Shown here piece after piece: positions 16,560 to 25,277 of a stretch of DNA of 64,000 nucleotides; position 1 is the stretch's first letter, and the number at the start of each line of letters is the position of its first letter. The notes under the pieces are model-generated. The model had not been told where the DNA came from, did no database searches, and saw only the letters and a list, made by a program, of their open reading frames with translations. The stretch comes from UBA7236 sp044227505 (GTDB lineage Bacteria > Bacteroidota > Bacteroidia > Chitinophagales > BACL12). The translations under genes and the position numbers were made by a program. Location: positions 44,484-108,483 of the forward strand of contig JBGAWP010000006.1 in assembly GCA_044227505.1 (NCBI GenBank), in the 5' to 3' direction.

Positions 16560-19500
16560 ATGGCAGAAAAAAAATACTATAAAGGCCTCGAAGAATTAAA
16601 TCAGGAGCCGGAATTTGTTCAACTTAATCAATTAGAGTTCAACGAGGAGATCCCAGTTGATTTTTTTGACGGGAAAAACGATTCACTAAAATCGAATCGC
16701 CGCGATTTTCTAAAGATGATGGGCTTCAGTCTTACAGCCGCAACAGTTGCAGCAGGATGTGAAATTCCTGTTCGCAAAGTGGCTCCCTACGTTTTTAAAC
16801 CGGAAGATATTACTCCGGGTATCGCTACGTGGTATGCTTCCTCTTATATTAATGGTGGCGATTATTGCAGCATACTTGTAAAAACAAGAGAAGGCCGACC
16901 TATCAAAATTGAAGGAAACACCGACTCAAAAATTACAAAAGGCGGAACCTCCGCTCGTGTTCAGGCAAGTGTTTTGAGTTTATACGACACAAGCCGTCTT
17001 AGAAATCCTATGACAAAAGGAGAAAGAGGTTTCTCCAATGCAACCTGGGATGATGTGGATACTGCGATAACAGGAAAACTGATCGCAAATCCAAATGCGA
17101 ATATCAGAATATTAACCTCCACTATATTAAGTCCTTCCACTAAAAAAGTATTCGCAAAATTCACGGAAAAATATCCGAATACTAAAGTGTATTCTTATGA
17201 TGCATTGTCATACAGCGGAATGCTTATGGCGAATTTGGCATCTAAGGGAAAAGCGGAAATTCCTGATTATGATTTTGCAAAAGCAAAGGTAATTGTAAGT
17301 ATAGATGCTGACTTCTTAGGTACCTGGATATCTCCAATAGAATATACAAAAGGATATATCAAAACCAGAAAGGTTAGCAAGGAAAATGCGAACATGAGCC
17401 GCCATTATCAATTTGAAAGCCGCATGTCGTTAACAGGCTCCAATGCCGATTATCGTGTTGCTGTGCTTCCTTCTGAATTAGGCACCGTTGCATTAAACCT
17501 TTATGATGCAATTACAGGCAACAATGCTTCTTCCGGATTAAAATTAAAAGAGGAGGCTAAACAAAGCAGACTTAAAGAAGCTGCGGAATGGCTCAAAAAA
17601 CATCAAGGCGAATCACTTGTGGTGAGTGGTTGCAATGATGAAAATGTGCAGTTAATTGTAAATGCAATTAATGAAGCATTAGGAAATTATGGCAAAACAT
17701 TATCCTTCGACAATTCCAATATGATGCGTCAGGGGATGGATAATAGTGTAAAAGATCTGATCGCGGAATTAAAAGCCGGACAGGTTAATATATTGATGGT
17801 ACATGATTGCAATCCTGTATACGATCATGCAATGGGAGCAGGTCTTGCAGAAGCTATGGCTAAAGCAGAAATGAGCATATCATTTGCAGGAAATATGAAC
17901 GAAACTGCAGAGAAATGTAATTTCGTTTGTCCTGATCATCATTTCCTGGAATCATGGAATGATGCGGAACCTAAAAAAGGATATTTATCGCTTTCTCAGC
18001 CTACTATTAAAAATTTATTTGAAACACGCCAGATGCAGGATTCGCTTCTTACCTGGTGCGGAGCAATGACAACCTATCACGACTTCATGATGCAAAATTG
18101 GAGCGATGGTGTTTTTGCAGGTTCAATAGATAAATCAACCTCGTTTAATAAAGCATTACAAATTGGTTTACACCAACCTGAAAATGCAAGTGGTATAGCC
18201 TTGGCAATCGACAACGCATCTGCAATTTTAGCAGGAGTTGCAATGGTAAATAATGGCACTGCTGCGGGAACTGATGTTTCCACTGCAGCTGCAAATATTT
18301 CCGCAATGGTTAAAAAATCAAGCGGTGTGGAGATTCAATTTTATGAATCTATAGCTATAGGTGATGGAAGATATGCCGACAACCCATGGTTACACGAATT
18401 ACCGGATCCGGTTTCTAAAATAACATGGGATAATTACCTCAATGTTTCTCCGGGTTGGGCAAAAGAAAATGATTTAACACATGGTGATCTGGTTACACTT
18501 TCCGTAAATGGAAAGAGTGTGATAGTTCCTGTTGCAATACAACCGGGACAAGCATTCGGATCAGTTTCAATTGCAGTTGGATATGGCAGAACATTGATCG
18601 GAAAAGGTGGTGAAGGAGTTGGTGTGAATGTATATCCATTGATTGATGCAAGTGGTACATGTGTGAACTATATGGCTTCCGGAGTTACAGTTTCTGCAAC
18701 CGGCGAAAATGTAAAACTCGCACAAACACAAACACATTTCAGTTTGAACGATGGCCTTGGTCAAAGAAGAATTGTTAAAGAAACTACATTAGAAGAATAC
18801 AAGAAAAATCCTCTTGCCGGAAATGAAGACAGAGAAGAAGCGTTGGCATGGCAGGAAGTAACTTTCTATCCTGATTATTTCGGTAAGAAAAACGGATTTA
18901 ACTGGGGTATGTCCATCGACCTGAATTCATGTACAGGTTGCGGCGCTTGTGTTATCTCTTGTAATGCAGAAAATAATATTCCTGTAGTTGGGAAAAAAGA
19001 AGTAATTCGCTCTCACGAAATGCATTGGATGCGTATCGACAGATATTATTCCGGCGATCCTGAAAATCCTGAGGTTGTTTATCAGCCTATGCTTTGTCAG
19101 CACTGCGAAAATGCACCTTGCGAAAACGTTTGTCCTGTTGGAGCTACCAACCACAGTTCGGAAGGTTACAACCAAATGGCTTATAACCGTTGTATCGGAA
19201 CCCGTTATTGCGCAAATAACTGCCCTTATAAAGTAAGAAGATTCAATTGGTTCGATTACGGTGCAGCTGATACTTTCGGAACAATGAACGATCCGAGCGG
19301 AACGGAAGATCTTGGTATGATGGAAGATCTAACAAGAATGGTTTTAAATCCTGATGTTACCGTTCGTTCAAGAGGAGTTATTGAAAAATGTTCTTTCTGT
19401 GTTCAACGTATTCAGGAAGCTAAACTCACCGCTAAAAAAGGTAACAGAGAATTGGTTGATGGTGATTTCAGAGTTGCATGTCAAAGTGCATGTCCTGCTG

Positions 19501-19700
19501 AAGCCATTACTTTCGGAAATAACTACGATGAAACCAGTAAACTGATGGCAGAAGCAAAAGATGAACGCACTTTCGGAATTTTAGAAGAATTCCACTGGAT
19601 GCCATCTGTGATGTATAAAACGAAAGTTAGAAATAAAGACAAGGCTGATCATAAAAATGAAGAAGCATTGGATATAATGGATTTATATAATTATAATTAA
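16560..19700 (+). CDS. actB: Alternative complex III subunit ActB (molybdopterin-oxidoreductase-like/FeS)
   Basis: The largest ACIII subunit, 1046 residues. It has an N-terminal Tat-type motif (NRRDFLKMMGF, about 45-55) leading to a lipobox-like AAGC (Cys about 67). A molybdopterin-oxidoreductase-like domain that in this family holds no cofactor follows. The C-terminal ferredoxin-like domain has four cysteine clusters beginning at about residue 791: CTGCGACVISC, CQHCENAPCENVC, CIGTRYCANNC and CSFC...CQSAC. These should bind three [4Fe-4S] and one [3Fe-4S] clusters by analogy with known ACIII. It lies 35 bases after actA and 10 before actC. Confidence 0.95.
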   Translation: MAEKKYYKGLEELNQEPEFVQLNQLEFNEEIPVDFFDGKNDSLKSNRRDFLKMMGFSLTAATVAAGCEIPVRKVAPYVFKPEDITPGIATWYASSYINGGDYCSILVKTREGRPIKIEGNTDSKITKGGTSARVQASVLSLYDTSRLRNPMTKGERGFSNATWDDVDTAITGKLIANPNANIRILTSTILSPSTKKVFAKFTEKYPNTKVYSYDALSYSGMLMANLASKGKAEIPDYDFAKAKVIVSIDADFLGTWISPIEYTKGYIKTRKVSKENANMSRHYQFESRMSLTGSNADYRVAVLPSELGTVALNLYDAITGNNASSGLKLKEEAKQSRLKEAAEWLKKHQGESLVVSGCNDENVQLIVNAINEALGNYGKTLSFDNSNMMRQGMDNSVKDLIAELKAGQVNILMVHDCNPVYDHAMGAGLAEAMAKAEMSISFAGNMNETAEKCNFVCPDHHFLESWNDAEPKKGYLSLSQPTIKNLFETRQMQDSLLTWCGAMTTYHDFMMQNWSDGVFAGSIDKSTSFNKALQIGLHQPENASGIALAIDNASAILAGVAMVNNGTAAGTDVSTAAANISAMVKKSSGVEIQFYESIAIGDGRYADNPWLHELPDPVSKITWDNYLNVSPGWAKENDLTHGDLVTLSVNGKSVIVPVAIQPGQAFGSVSIAVGYGRTLIGKGGEGVGVNVYPLIDASGTCVNYMASGVTVSATGENVKLAQTQTHFSLNDGLGQRRIVKETTLEEYKKNPLAGNEDREEALAWQEVTFYPDYFGKKNGFNWGMSIDLNSCTGCGACVISCNAENNIPVVGKKEVIRSHEMHWMRIDRYYSGDPENPEVVYQPMLCQHCENAPCENVCPVGATNHSSEGYNQMAYNRCIGTRYCANNCPYKVRRFNWFDYGAADTFGTMNDPSGTEDLGMMEDLTRMVLNPDVTVRSRGVIEKCSFCVQRIQEAKLTAKKGNRELVDGDFRVACQSACPAEAITFGNNYDETSKLMAEAKDERTFGILEEFHWMPSVMYKTKVRNKDKADHKNEEALDIMDLYNYN

Positions 19701-19710
19701 TTGTGAAATT

Positions 19711-21123
19711 ATGTTCGTATCACCTTTAAGGGAACCATTAATACTCGGAAATAAAACCTACAAACAAATATCAGATGATATTTGTGCACCGGTGGAAGGA
19801 AAACCTACCACTGCCTGGATGATTGCAACCACCCTTTCAGGTTTGCTTGCATTAACCGGGTTTACAATGATAGGTCTTACCATTACTTATGGTATCGGTA
19901 TGTGGGGATTGAATAAAACTGTAGGTTGGGCCTGGGATATCACCAATTTCGTTTGGTGGATCGGTATTGGTCACGCCGGAACACTTATTTCCGCGATCTT
20001 ATTGTTATTCCGTCAGAAATGGCGCACCGGTGTTAACCGTTCAGCAGAAGCGATGACCATCTTCGCGGTTATTTGCGCCGGTTTATTCCCGATCATTCAC
20101 ATGGGTCGCGTTTGGTTGGCATTTTTCATCTTCCCTTATCCGAATACACGTGGTCCTGTTTGGGCAAACTTTAACTCACCGTTATTATGGGACGTATTTG
20201 CGATCTCAACTTATTTTACGGTTTCACTCGTTTTCTGGTATACAGGTTTAATTCCCGATCTTGCCACAATTCGCGATCGTGCAACAACTGCTTTCAGAAA
20301 AAAGATATATAATGTTTTTTGTTTCGGATGGAAAGGAACTGCAAAAAATTGGCAGCGTTTTGAATCCATCTCCTTAGTACTTGCAGGTTTATCTACACCA
20401 CTTGTATTATCCGTGCATACCATCGTATCCTTCGACTTCGCAACTTCAGTAATTCCGGGTTGGCATACAACTATCTTCCCACCATACTTCGTTGCTGGTG
20501 CGATATTTTCAGGATTTGCAATGGTATTAACGCTCATGTTGGTTGTTCGAAAAGTATTTAATCTGGAAGAATATATTACACTCCACCATATAGAATCGAT
20601 GAATAAGATCATTATTCTTACAGGATCTATTGTGGGTGTTGCTTATATCACCGAGTTATTTACTGCATGGTATTCTCAAAATCAATATGAACAATATGCA
20701 TTCTTAAACAGAAGTACTGGTCCTTACTGGTGGAGTTACTGGGGTATGATGACATGTAACGTAATCTCTCCGCAATTATTCTGGGTTAAAAAATTAAGAA
20801 GATCAGTTGTATTTACTTTCTTCATGTCGATATTCATTAACGTGGGTATGTGGTTCGAACGATTTGTAATTATCGTTACCTCTACACATCGCGATTATAT
20901 ACCATCATCTTGGACAATGTATTATCCAACCTATGTAGAGATATTTATTTATCTGGGAACAATTGGATTGTTTATGACACTGTTCCTCATTTTTGCAAAA
21001 GTGGCACCGGTGATTGCCGTGGCCGAGGTAAAATCAATTTTAAAAGTAGCGGGTGATCAGTATGTGGGGCCAAATGCAACACAAACACAACATCATCACG
21101 ATGAACATAAAGAATTAGTTTAA
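19711..21123 (+). CDS. actC: Alternative complex III membrane subunit ActC (NrfD-like)
   Basis: A polytopic NrfD/PsrC-family subunit of 470 residues and about ten membrane segments that binds quinol near the FeS end of ActB. Family features are visible: VWWIGIGHAGTLISAILLL near residues 85-103, HMGRVWLAFFIFPYP near 130, and SVHTIVSFDFATSVIPGWHTTIFPPYFVAGAI near 231-262. The last of these resembles quinone-site and proton-path residues of the family. It ends with a His-rich tail. The start follows the actB stop by ten bases. Confidence 0.95.
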   Translation: MFVSPLREPLILGNKTYKQISDDICAPVEGKPTTAWMIATTLSGLLALTGFTMIGLTITYGIGMWGLNKTVGWAWDITNFVWWIGIGHAGTLISAILLLFRQKWRTGVNRSAEAMTIFAVICAGLFPIIHMGRVWLAFFIFPYPNTRGPVWANFNSPLLWDVFAISTYFTVSLVFWYTGLIPDLATIRDRATTAFRKKIYNVFCFGWKGTAKNWQRFESISLVLAGLSTPLVLSVHTIVSFDFATSVIPGWHTTIFPPYFVAGAIFSGFAMVLTLMLVVRKVFNLEEYITLHHIESMNKIIILTGSIVGVAYITELFTAWYSQNQYEQYAFLNRSTGPYWWSYWGMMTCNVISPQLFWVKKLRRSVVFTFFMSIFINVGMWFERFVIIVTSTHRDYIPSSWTMYYPTYVEIFIYLGTIGLFMTLFLIFAKVAPVIAVAEVKSILKVAGDQYVGPNATQTQHHHDEHKELV

Positions 21124-21146
21124 TTAGCATAAATAATAATTTGCAG

Positions 21147-21674
21147 ATGGCAAATAAAAAAATAATTTACGGTTTATACGAAGATGAAACTGTATTAATT
21201 GATGCAGTGAAGACTGTTCGTGCAGAAGGAATGAAAATTGACGACTGCTACACACCGTTTCCAGTGCATGGATTAGATGATGCAATGGGATTGCGTCATA
21301 CAAAATTGCACAGTGCAGGATTTGTATTTGGTGCAACCGGAACATTAACTGCGCTAACATTTATTCTTTGGATAACAACAAATAATTATCCGGTAAATTA
21401 TGGCGGTAAACCATTTTTATCCTTACCGGCATGGATTCCGATTACTTTCGAATTAACAGTATTATTTGCTTCCGTTGGAATGTTTTTAACCTATTTGTAT
21501 TTAAACAGACTTGCTCCGGGTGTTAAACCGGAAATTGTTGATGAAAGAACAACAAGTCATTTATTTGCAATGACCTTCGAAGTGGATGATCATACAACCG
21601 ATCAAAGAAAAGAAGAAATAAAAAGAGTATTAGCTGCAAGCGGAGCTGTTGAAATACACGAAAAAGAATTTTGA
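21147..21674 (+). CDS. actD: Alternative complex III subunit ActD (DUF3341)
   Basis: A 175-residue subunit with a soluble N-terminal region (IIYGLYEDETVLIDAVKTVRAEG). Two membrane segments follow at about residues 55-75 and 95-115, then a short cytoplasmic tail that ends with the FEVDDHTTDQ...GAVEIHEKEF pattern typical of DUF3341. An in-frame TTG two codons upstream is also possible, but the ATG at 21147 fits better. The gene order actC-actD-actE is the usual one. It caps the ActC side of the complex by analogy with known structures. Confidence 0.92.
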   Translation: MANKKIIYGLYEDETVLIDAVKTVRAEGMKIDDCYTPFPVHGLDDAMGLRHTKLHSAGFVFGATGTLTALTFILWITTNNYPVNYGGKPFLSLPAWIPITFELTVLFASVGMFLTYLYLNRLAPGVKPEIVDERTTSHLFAMTFEVDDHTTDQRKEEIKRVLAASGAVEIHEKEF

Positions 21675-21694
21675 TATCAAAAATTATTACGAAA

Positions 21695-22363
21695 ATGATT
21701 GTAACAAAATATATAAAAATTATTCTCCTGCTAACTGCAATACCATTTGTATTCACAGCATGTAAAAAAGCAGGTGGTGATTATCCGGGTGATCAATATA
21801 CCTTTGATATGATCAGCTCACGCGCCTATGAAACATATTCCTTAAATCCGGAATTAAGAGATAGCATGACAGCTATGTTGCCGGTAGTTGGAACAGTTCC
21901 ATATATGGGAAATGCAATTTCAGGCAAGTCGGGCGATAGTTTGCATATGGCATTAAATCTTCCTTATACAATTCCGAATACAATTGAAGGATATGAAAGA
22001 GCAGGTGTTGAATTAAAAAATCCATTTACAACTGCAGATAAAAATGTTTTAGCGGAAGGGAAACATTATTTTGATATTTATTGTGCTGTTTGTCACGGCG
22101 CAGCAGGTGATGGAAAAGGATTTATTGTTACAGAGGGAAAATATTCAGCGGTACCTCCATCTTATTTCGATCCATTGATCATGGCACTTCCTGAAGGTAA
22201 AATGTTTCATTCCGTTACCTATGGAAAAAATGCAATGCAATCATATGCATACAGTCTTTCCAAAGAAGAACGTTGGAAGGTGATCACGTATATTAAATCG
22301 TTACAAGCAAATCATTCATCAACACAACCGGCTACAGCCGCAGTTGCAGATAGCATTAAATAA
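21695..22363 (+). CDS. actE: Alternative complex III monoheme cytochrome c lipoprotein ActE
   Basis: A periplasmic lipoprotein cytochrome of 222 residues. It has a signal with lipobox FVFTAC (Cys 23) and a single heme site CAVCH near residue 133 in FDIYCAVCHGAAGDGKGF. An axial Met is probably in the GKMFHSVTYGKNAMQSY segment. The ATG at 21695 is preferred over a TTG at 21671 that would overlap actD and extend the signal. It gives the complex one more heme beside the six of ActA. Confidence 0.93.
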   Translation: MIVTKYIKIILLLTAIPFVFTACKKAGGDYPGDQYTFDMISSRAYETYSLNPELRDSMTAMLPVVGTVPYMGNAISGKSGDSLHMALNLPYTIPNTIEGYERAGVELKNPFTTADKNVLAEGKHYFDIYCAVCHGAAGDGKGFIVTEGKYSAVPPSYFDPLIMALPEGKMFHSVTYGKNAMQSYAYSLSKEERWKVITYIKSLQANHSSTQPATAAVADSIK

Positions 22364-22419
22364 ACACAGAAATTAATTCCATATAGAATTGCCGAATTAA
22401 TAAAAGAAAAAATAATAGC

Positions 22420-23814
22420 ATGAAGGGCTCAAACAAATTTGAATATTCATCAAAACTTAGAAATACTTTTCTTGCCGTACTGGCAACCGGAGTTATATTA
22501 ACTGTGATCGGATTTTTGACCGGGTCGTCGATGGATAGATTTTGGTCGAATTTTCTTCTTGATACAATTTTCTTTTTAGGTATTTCGGTTCTTGCTGTAT
22601 TTTTCCTTGCAGCTCACCAATTGGCGATGTCAGGATGGCACATTACTGTTAAAAGAATTCCGGAAGCAATAAGTCAGTTTGTAAAATATGGCGCAGTATT
22701 TATGGCGATCATTATTTTTGGTGTAATTGGTAATTATCATGATCTGTACCACCACTGGGATAATGATTTCATCACGCATAAAACAGTTGCAGTTGAAGAA
22801 TTAAATGAATATAATGCGCACTTGGAAGAAGAAGGTCATGGTGAGGAATCCATGGTTTTTCACAGAGAGTGGCAGGAATTTCAATACAACCAATATCGCT
22901 CGGAAGAAGAAATTCACGGCGAACATAAAGAAGCACATGTTGAACTGGTTGCTGATGAAAACGGGGAAGTAAAAAATCCGCATTACGACAGATTCATTGA
23001 TGGCAAATCATCTTATTTAAATCCAACATTCTGGACAATCAGATCAATTATATATTTAGCTGTTTGGGTTTGGGTTTCATTGATGTTGCGCAAATTCTCA
23101 TTAAAGGAAGATATTGACGGATCTACAAAATGGTTCATGAAAAGTAAATTCTGGGCTGCAATATTTTTACCGATTTGGGGTGTTACAAGTTCCATGATGG
23201 CTTGGGATTGGGTAATGTCGTTAGATCCGCATTGGTATAGCACTTTATTCGGTTGGTATAATTTTGTTTCCCTTTGGGTAGCATGTATCAGCACGATTTT
23301 ATTAATTGCAATATTTTTAAAACGCAAAGGATATTTACCACAATTAAATGAAAACCATTTACATGATCTCGGTAAATATGCTTTTGCATTCAGCATATTC
23401 TGGACATATTTGTGGTTCAGTCAGTTCATGTTGTATTGGTATGGAAATATTCCGGAAGAAACGAAATGGTTCCTCGAACGAGCAAGAACCAGTTATAGCG
23501 GATTATTTTACGCAAATCTTTTTCTGAACTTTATTTTCCCTTTCCTCATGTTCATGCGCAGAGATGCAAAACGCGATATGAATGTATTAACTATTGTTGC
23601 TTCGGTTTTAGTATTATCACACTGGCTAGATTTCTTTGTGATGATAATGCCAATTACCGTTGGCGAACATTGGGGAATTAATTTCATGGAAATTGGAATG
23701 TTTTTAACATTTGCGGGATTGTTTTTATTCGTGGTATTCGGAGAACTTGCAAAAGCATCTCTGGTTCCTGAAAAACATCCTTTATATAAAGAAAGTCTTG
23801 ATCATCACATATAA
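22420..23814 (+). CDS. actF: Alternative complex III membrane subunit ActF (second NrfD-like)
   Basis: A polytopic subunit of 464 residues and about ten membrane segments, the second NrfD-like protein of ACIII. The segment IFLPIWGVTSSMMAWDWVMSLDPHWYSTLFGWYNFVSLWVACIS near residues 248-290 is characteristic of ActF. Between the third and fourth helices lies an acidic and His-rich loop of about 90 residues (EELNEYNAHLEEEGHGEE and following). It closes the act part of the operon; coxB follows nine bases later, which fits an ACIII-oxidase supercomplex. Confidence 0.93.
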   Translation: MKGSNKFEYSSKLRNTFLAVLATGVILTVIGFLTGSSMDRFWSNFLLDTIFFLGISVLAVFFLAAHQLAMSGWHITVKRIPEAISQFVKYGAVFMAIIIFGVIGNYHDLYHHWDNDFITHKTVAVEELNEYNAHLEEEGHGEESMVFHREWQEFQYNQYRSEEEIHGEHKEAHVELVADENGEVKNPHYDRFIDGKSSYLNPTFWTIRSIIYLAVWVWVSLMLRKFSLKEDIDGSTKWFMKSKFWAAIFLPIWGVTSSMMAWDWVMSLDPHWYSTLFGWYNFVSLWVACISTILLIAIFLKRKGYLPQLNENHLHDLGKYAFAFSIFWTYLWFSQFMLYWYGNIPEETKWFLERARTSYSGLFYANLFLNFIFPFLMFMRRDAKRDMNVLTIVASVLVLSHWLDFFVMIMPITVGEHWGINFMEIGMFLTFAGLFLFVVFGELAKASLVPEKHPLYKESLDHHI

Positions 23815-23823
23815 ATTTAAACA

Positions 23824-25257
23824 ATGGCTACCGGTTGGTTGATATTTTTTGCAATAGTAATGATTGTTGTGGTTTTGTTCCAGGTAACAAGAACACTCGA
23901 CCTTGTGGGTCAATTAAGGGGTGGTGAACGCACAACTCCTGAAATGACAAATCTCCATGCGATTTTGGGGATGATCTTTATGGTTGTCGGATTATTAGGT
24001 TTCTTTTGGTCCTTCGGTCATTATCAGGATAGAATGGTTGACCATCACTCGTCTGACAATGGACTTATCATTCATAAAATGTTTGTAATAACACTGTGGG
24101 TGACGGGAATTGTATTTGTTATTACCACGGTATTATTATTCTGGTTTGTATATAAATACAGAAATCGCCCCGGCCATAAAGCAGTGCATTTTGCGCATAG
24201 CAATAAACTGGAATTTATCTGGACCATAGTTCCTACAATTGTTTTAACAGGATTAGTTGTTTTTGGATTACAGGCATGGACTGAAATTATGGCTAAACCT
24301 TCCGAAGATGCAATAGTTGTGGAAGTTACAGGTCAGCAATTTTTTTGGAGCAGCAGATATCCCGGACCTGATGGTAAATTAGGCCCTCGTGATTACGATC
24401 TTATTTGTCCTGAAAATCCGATCGGAATAGTTACAAGAGAATGGATAGAACATCGCAAAATTTCCATTACAGGCAGTGAAAAACTAAATGCTAAAGGCGA
24501 GATACAAAAACTAACTGAAAGAGAGGCCGAATTAAATGGCATCCTAAAAGGATATTATGATATCGTAAATAATTCTGCAAATAAATACCGAGTTGCAGTT
24601 GTAAAGGATTCAGTAAAAATTTTGGAAAAGGAATTGGAAAATATTCCGGGTAAGATCAAAATACGCGAAAAATGTCTTGAGCGTATAACGGGTAAATACA
24701 CAGAAGAGTATATGAAATTGCATGCACCGGAATTATCATGGGGTTATGATGATCCAATGCCATCCGAAATACATGTACCTGTAAATAGTGTTGTGAGTTT
24801 AAAAATTACTGCACTTGATGTATTACACAATTTTTATATCCCGCATATGGATGTAAAAATGGATGCAGTTCCAGGGATGCCGACATCTTTTAAATTTACG
24901 CCTCTTGTAACCACAGCTGATAAAAGAATCGAATTATCTTCAAACACCGATTGGCAAGTAACCAAAGAAGGAGAGGAGCAACCAAGATGGAAGAACTTTA
25001 ATTATGAGATCGCTTGTGCAGAACTTTGCGGATCTGGCCATAGTTCCATGAAATACACTTTAATTATTGATACTCCCGAAGATTATGAAAATTGGGTAGC
25101 AGCATTGCCAAGTAAATGGAGTCAGGTTGTGAATGATCTTAAATTGGAAAATGGATTTTCCGAATTTGCACCTAAACCTGTTGTAATTCCTGCAGTTAAA
25201 ACAGATACTGTAACAATACCAACAGGAGATACTCTTTTGATCACAAAAAATAATTGA
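23824..25257 (+). CDS. coxB: Cytochrome c oxidase subunit II with long insertion in the cupredoxin domain
   Basis: The CuA subunit of the terminal oxidase, 477 residues. Three hydrophobic segments are present (one at the extreme N-terminus, then about 45-65 and 90-115, with a fourth at 135-155). The CuA site is CAELCGSGHSSM near residues 398-409. No cytochrome c domain is attached at the C-terminus. Between the first strands (GQQFFWSSRYPG near 170) and GYDDPMPSEIHVP (near 305) lies an insertion of roughly 100 residues, rich in Lys/Glu and probably helical. This region is normally a short loop of about 30 residues in Bacteroidota relatives. The coxA start follows 20 bases later. Confidence 0.93.
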   Translation: MATGWLIFFAIVMIVVVLFQVTRTLDLVGQLRGGERTTPEMTNLHAILGMIFMVVGLLGFFWSFGHYQDRMVDHHSSDNGLIIHKMFVITLWVTGIVFVITTVLLFWFVYKYRNRPGHKAVHFAHSNKLEFIWTIVPTIVLTGLVVFGLQAWTEIMAKPSEDAIVVEVTGQQFFWSSRYPGPDGKLGPRDYDLICPENPIGIVTREWIEHRKISITGSEKLNAKGEIQKLTEREAELNGILKGYYDIVNNSANKYRVAVVKDSVKILEKELENIPGKIKIREKCLERITGKYTEEYMKLHAPELSWGYDDPMPSEIHVPVNSVVSLKITALDVLHNFYIPHMDVKMDAVPGMPTSFKFTPLVTTADKRIELSSNTDWQVTKEGEEQPRWKNFNYEIACAELCGSGHSSMKYTLIIDTPEDYENWVAALPSKWSQVVNDLKLENGFSEFAPKPVVIPAVKTDTVTIPTGDTLLITKNN

Positions 25258-25277
25258 CCGCAAGAAAAAAGAAAGAT

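Noticed and set aside
23824..25257. caa3-type oxidase
   Set aside because: CoxB ends shortly after the CuA domain and contains no CXXCH motif; hemes c are in ActA and ActE only.
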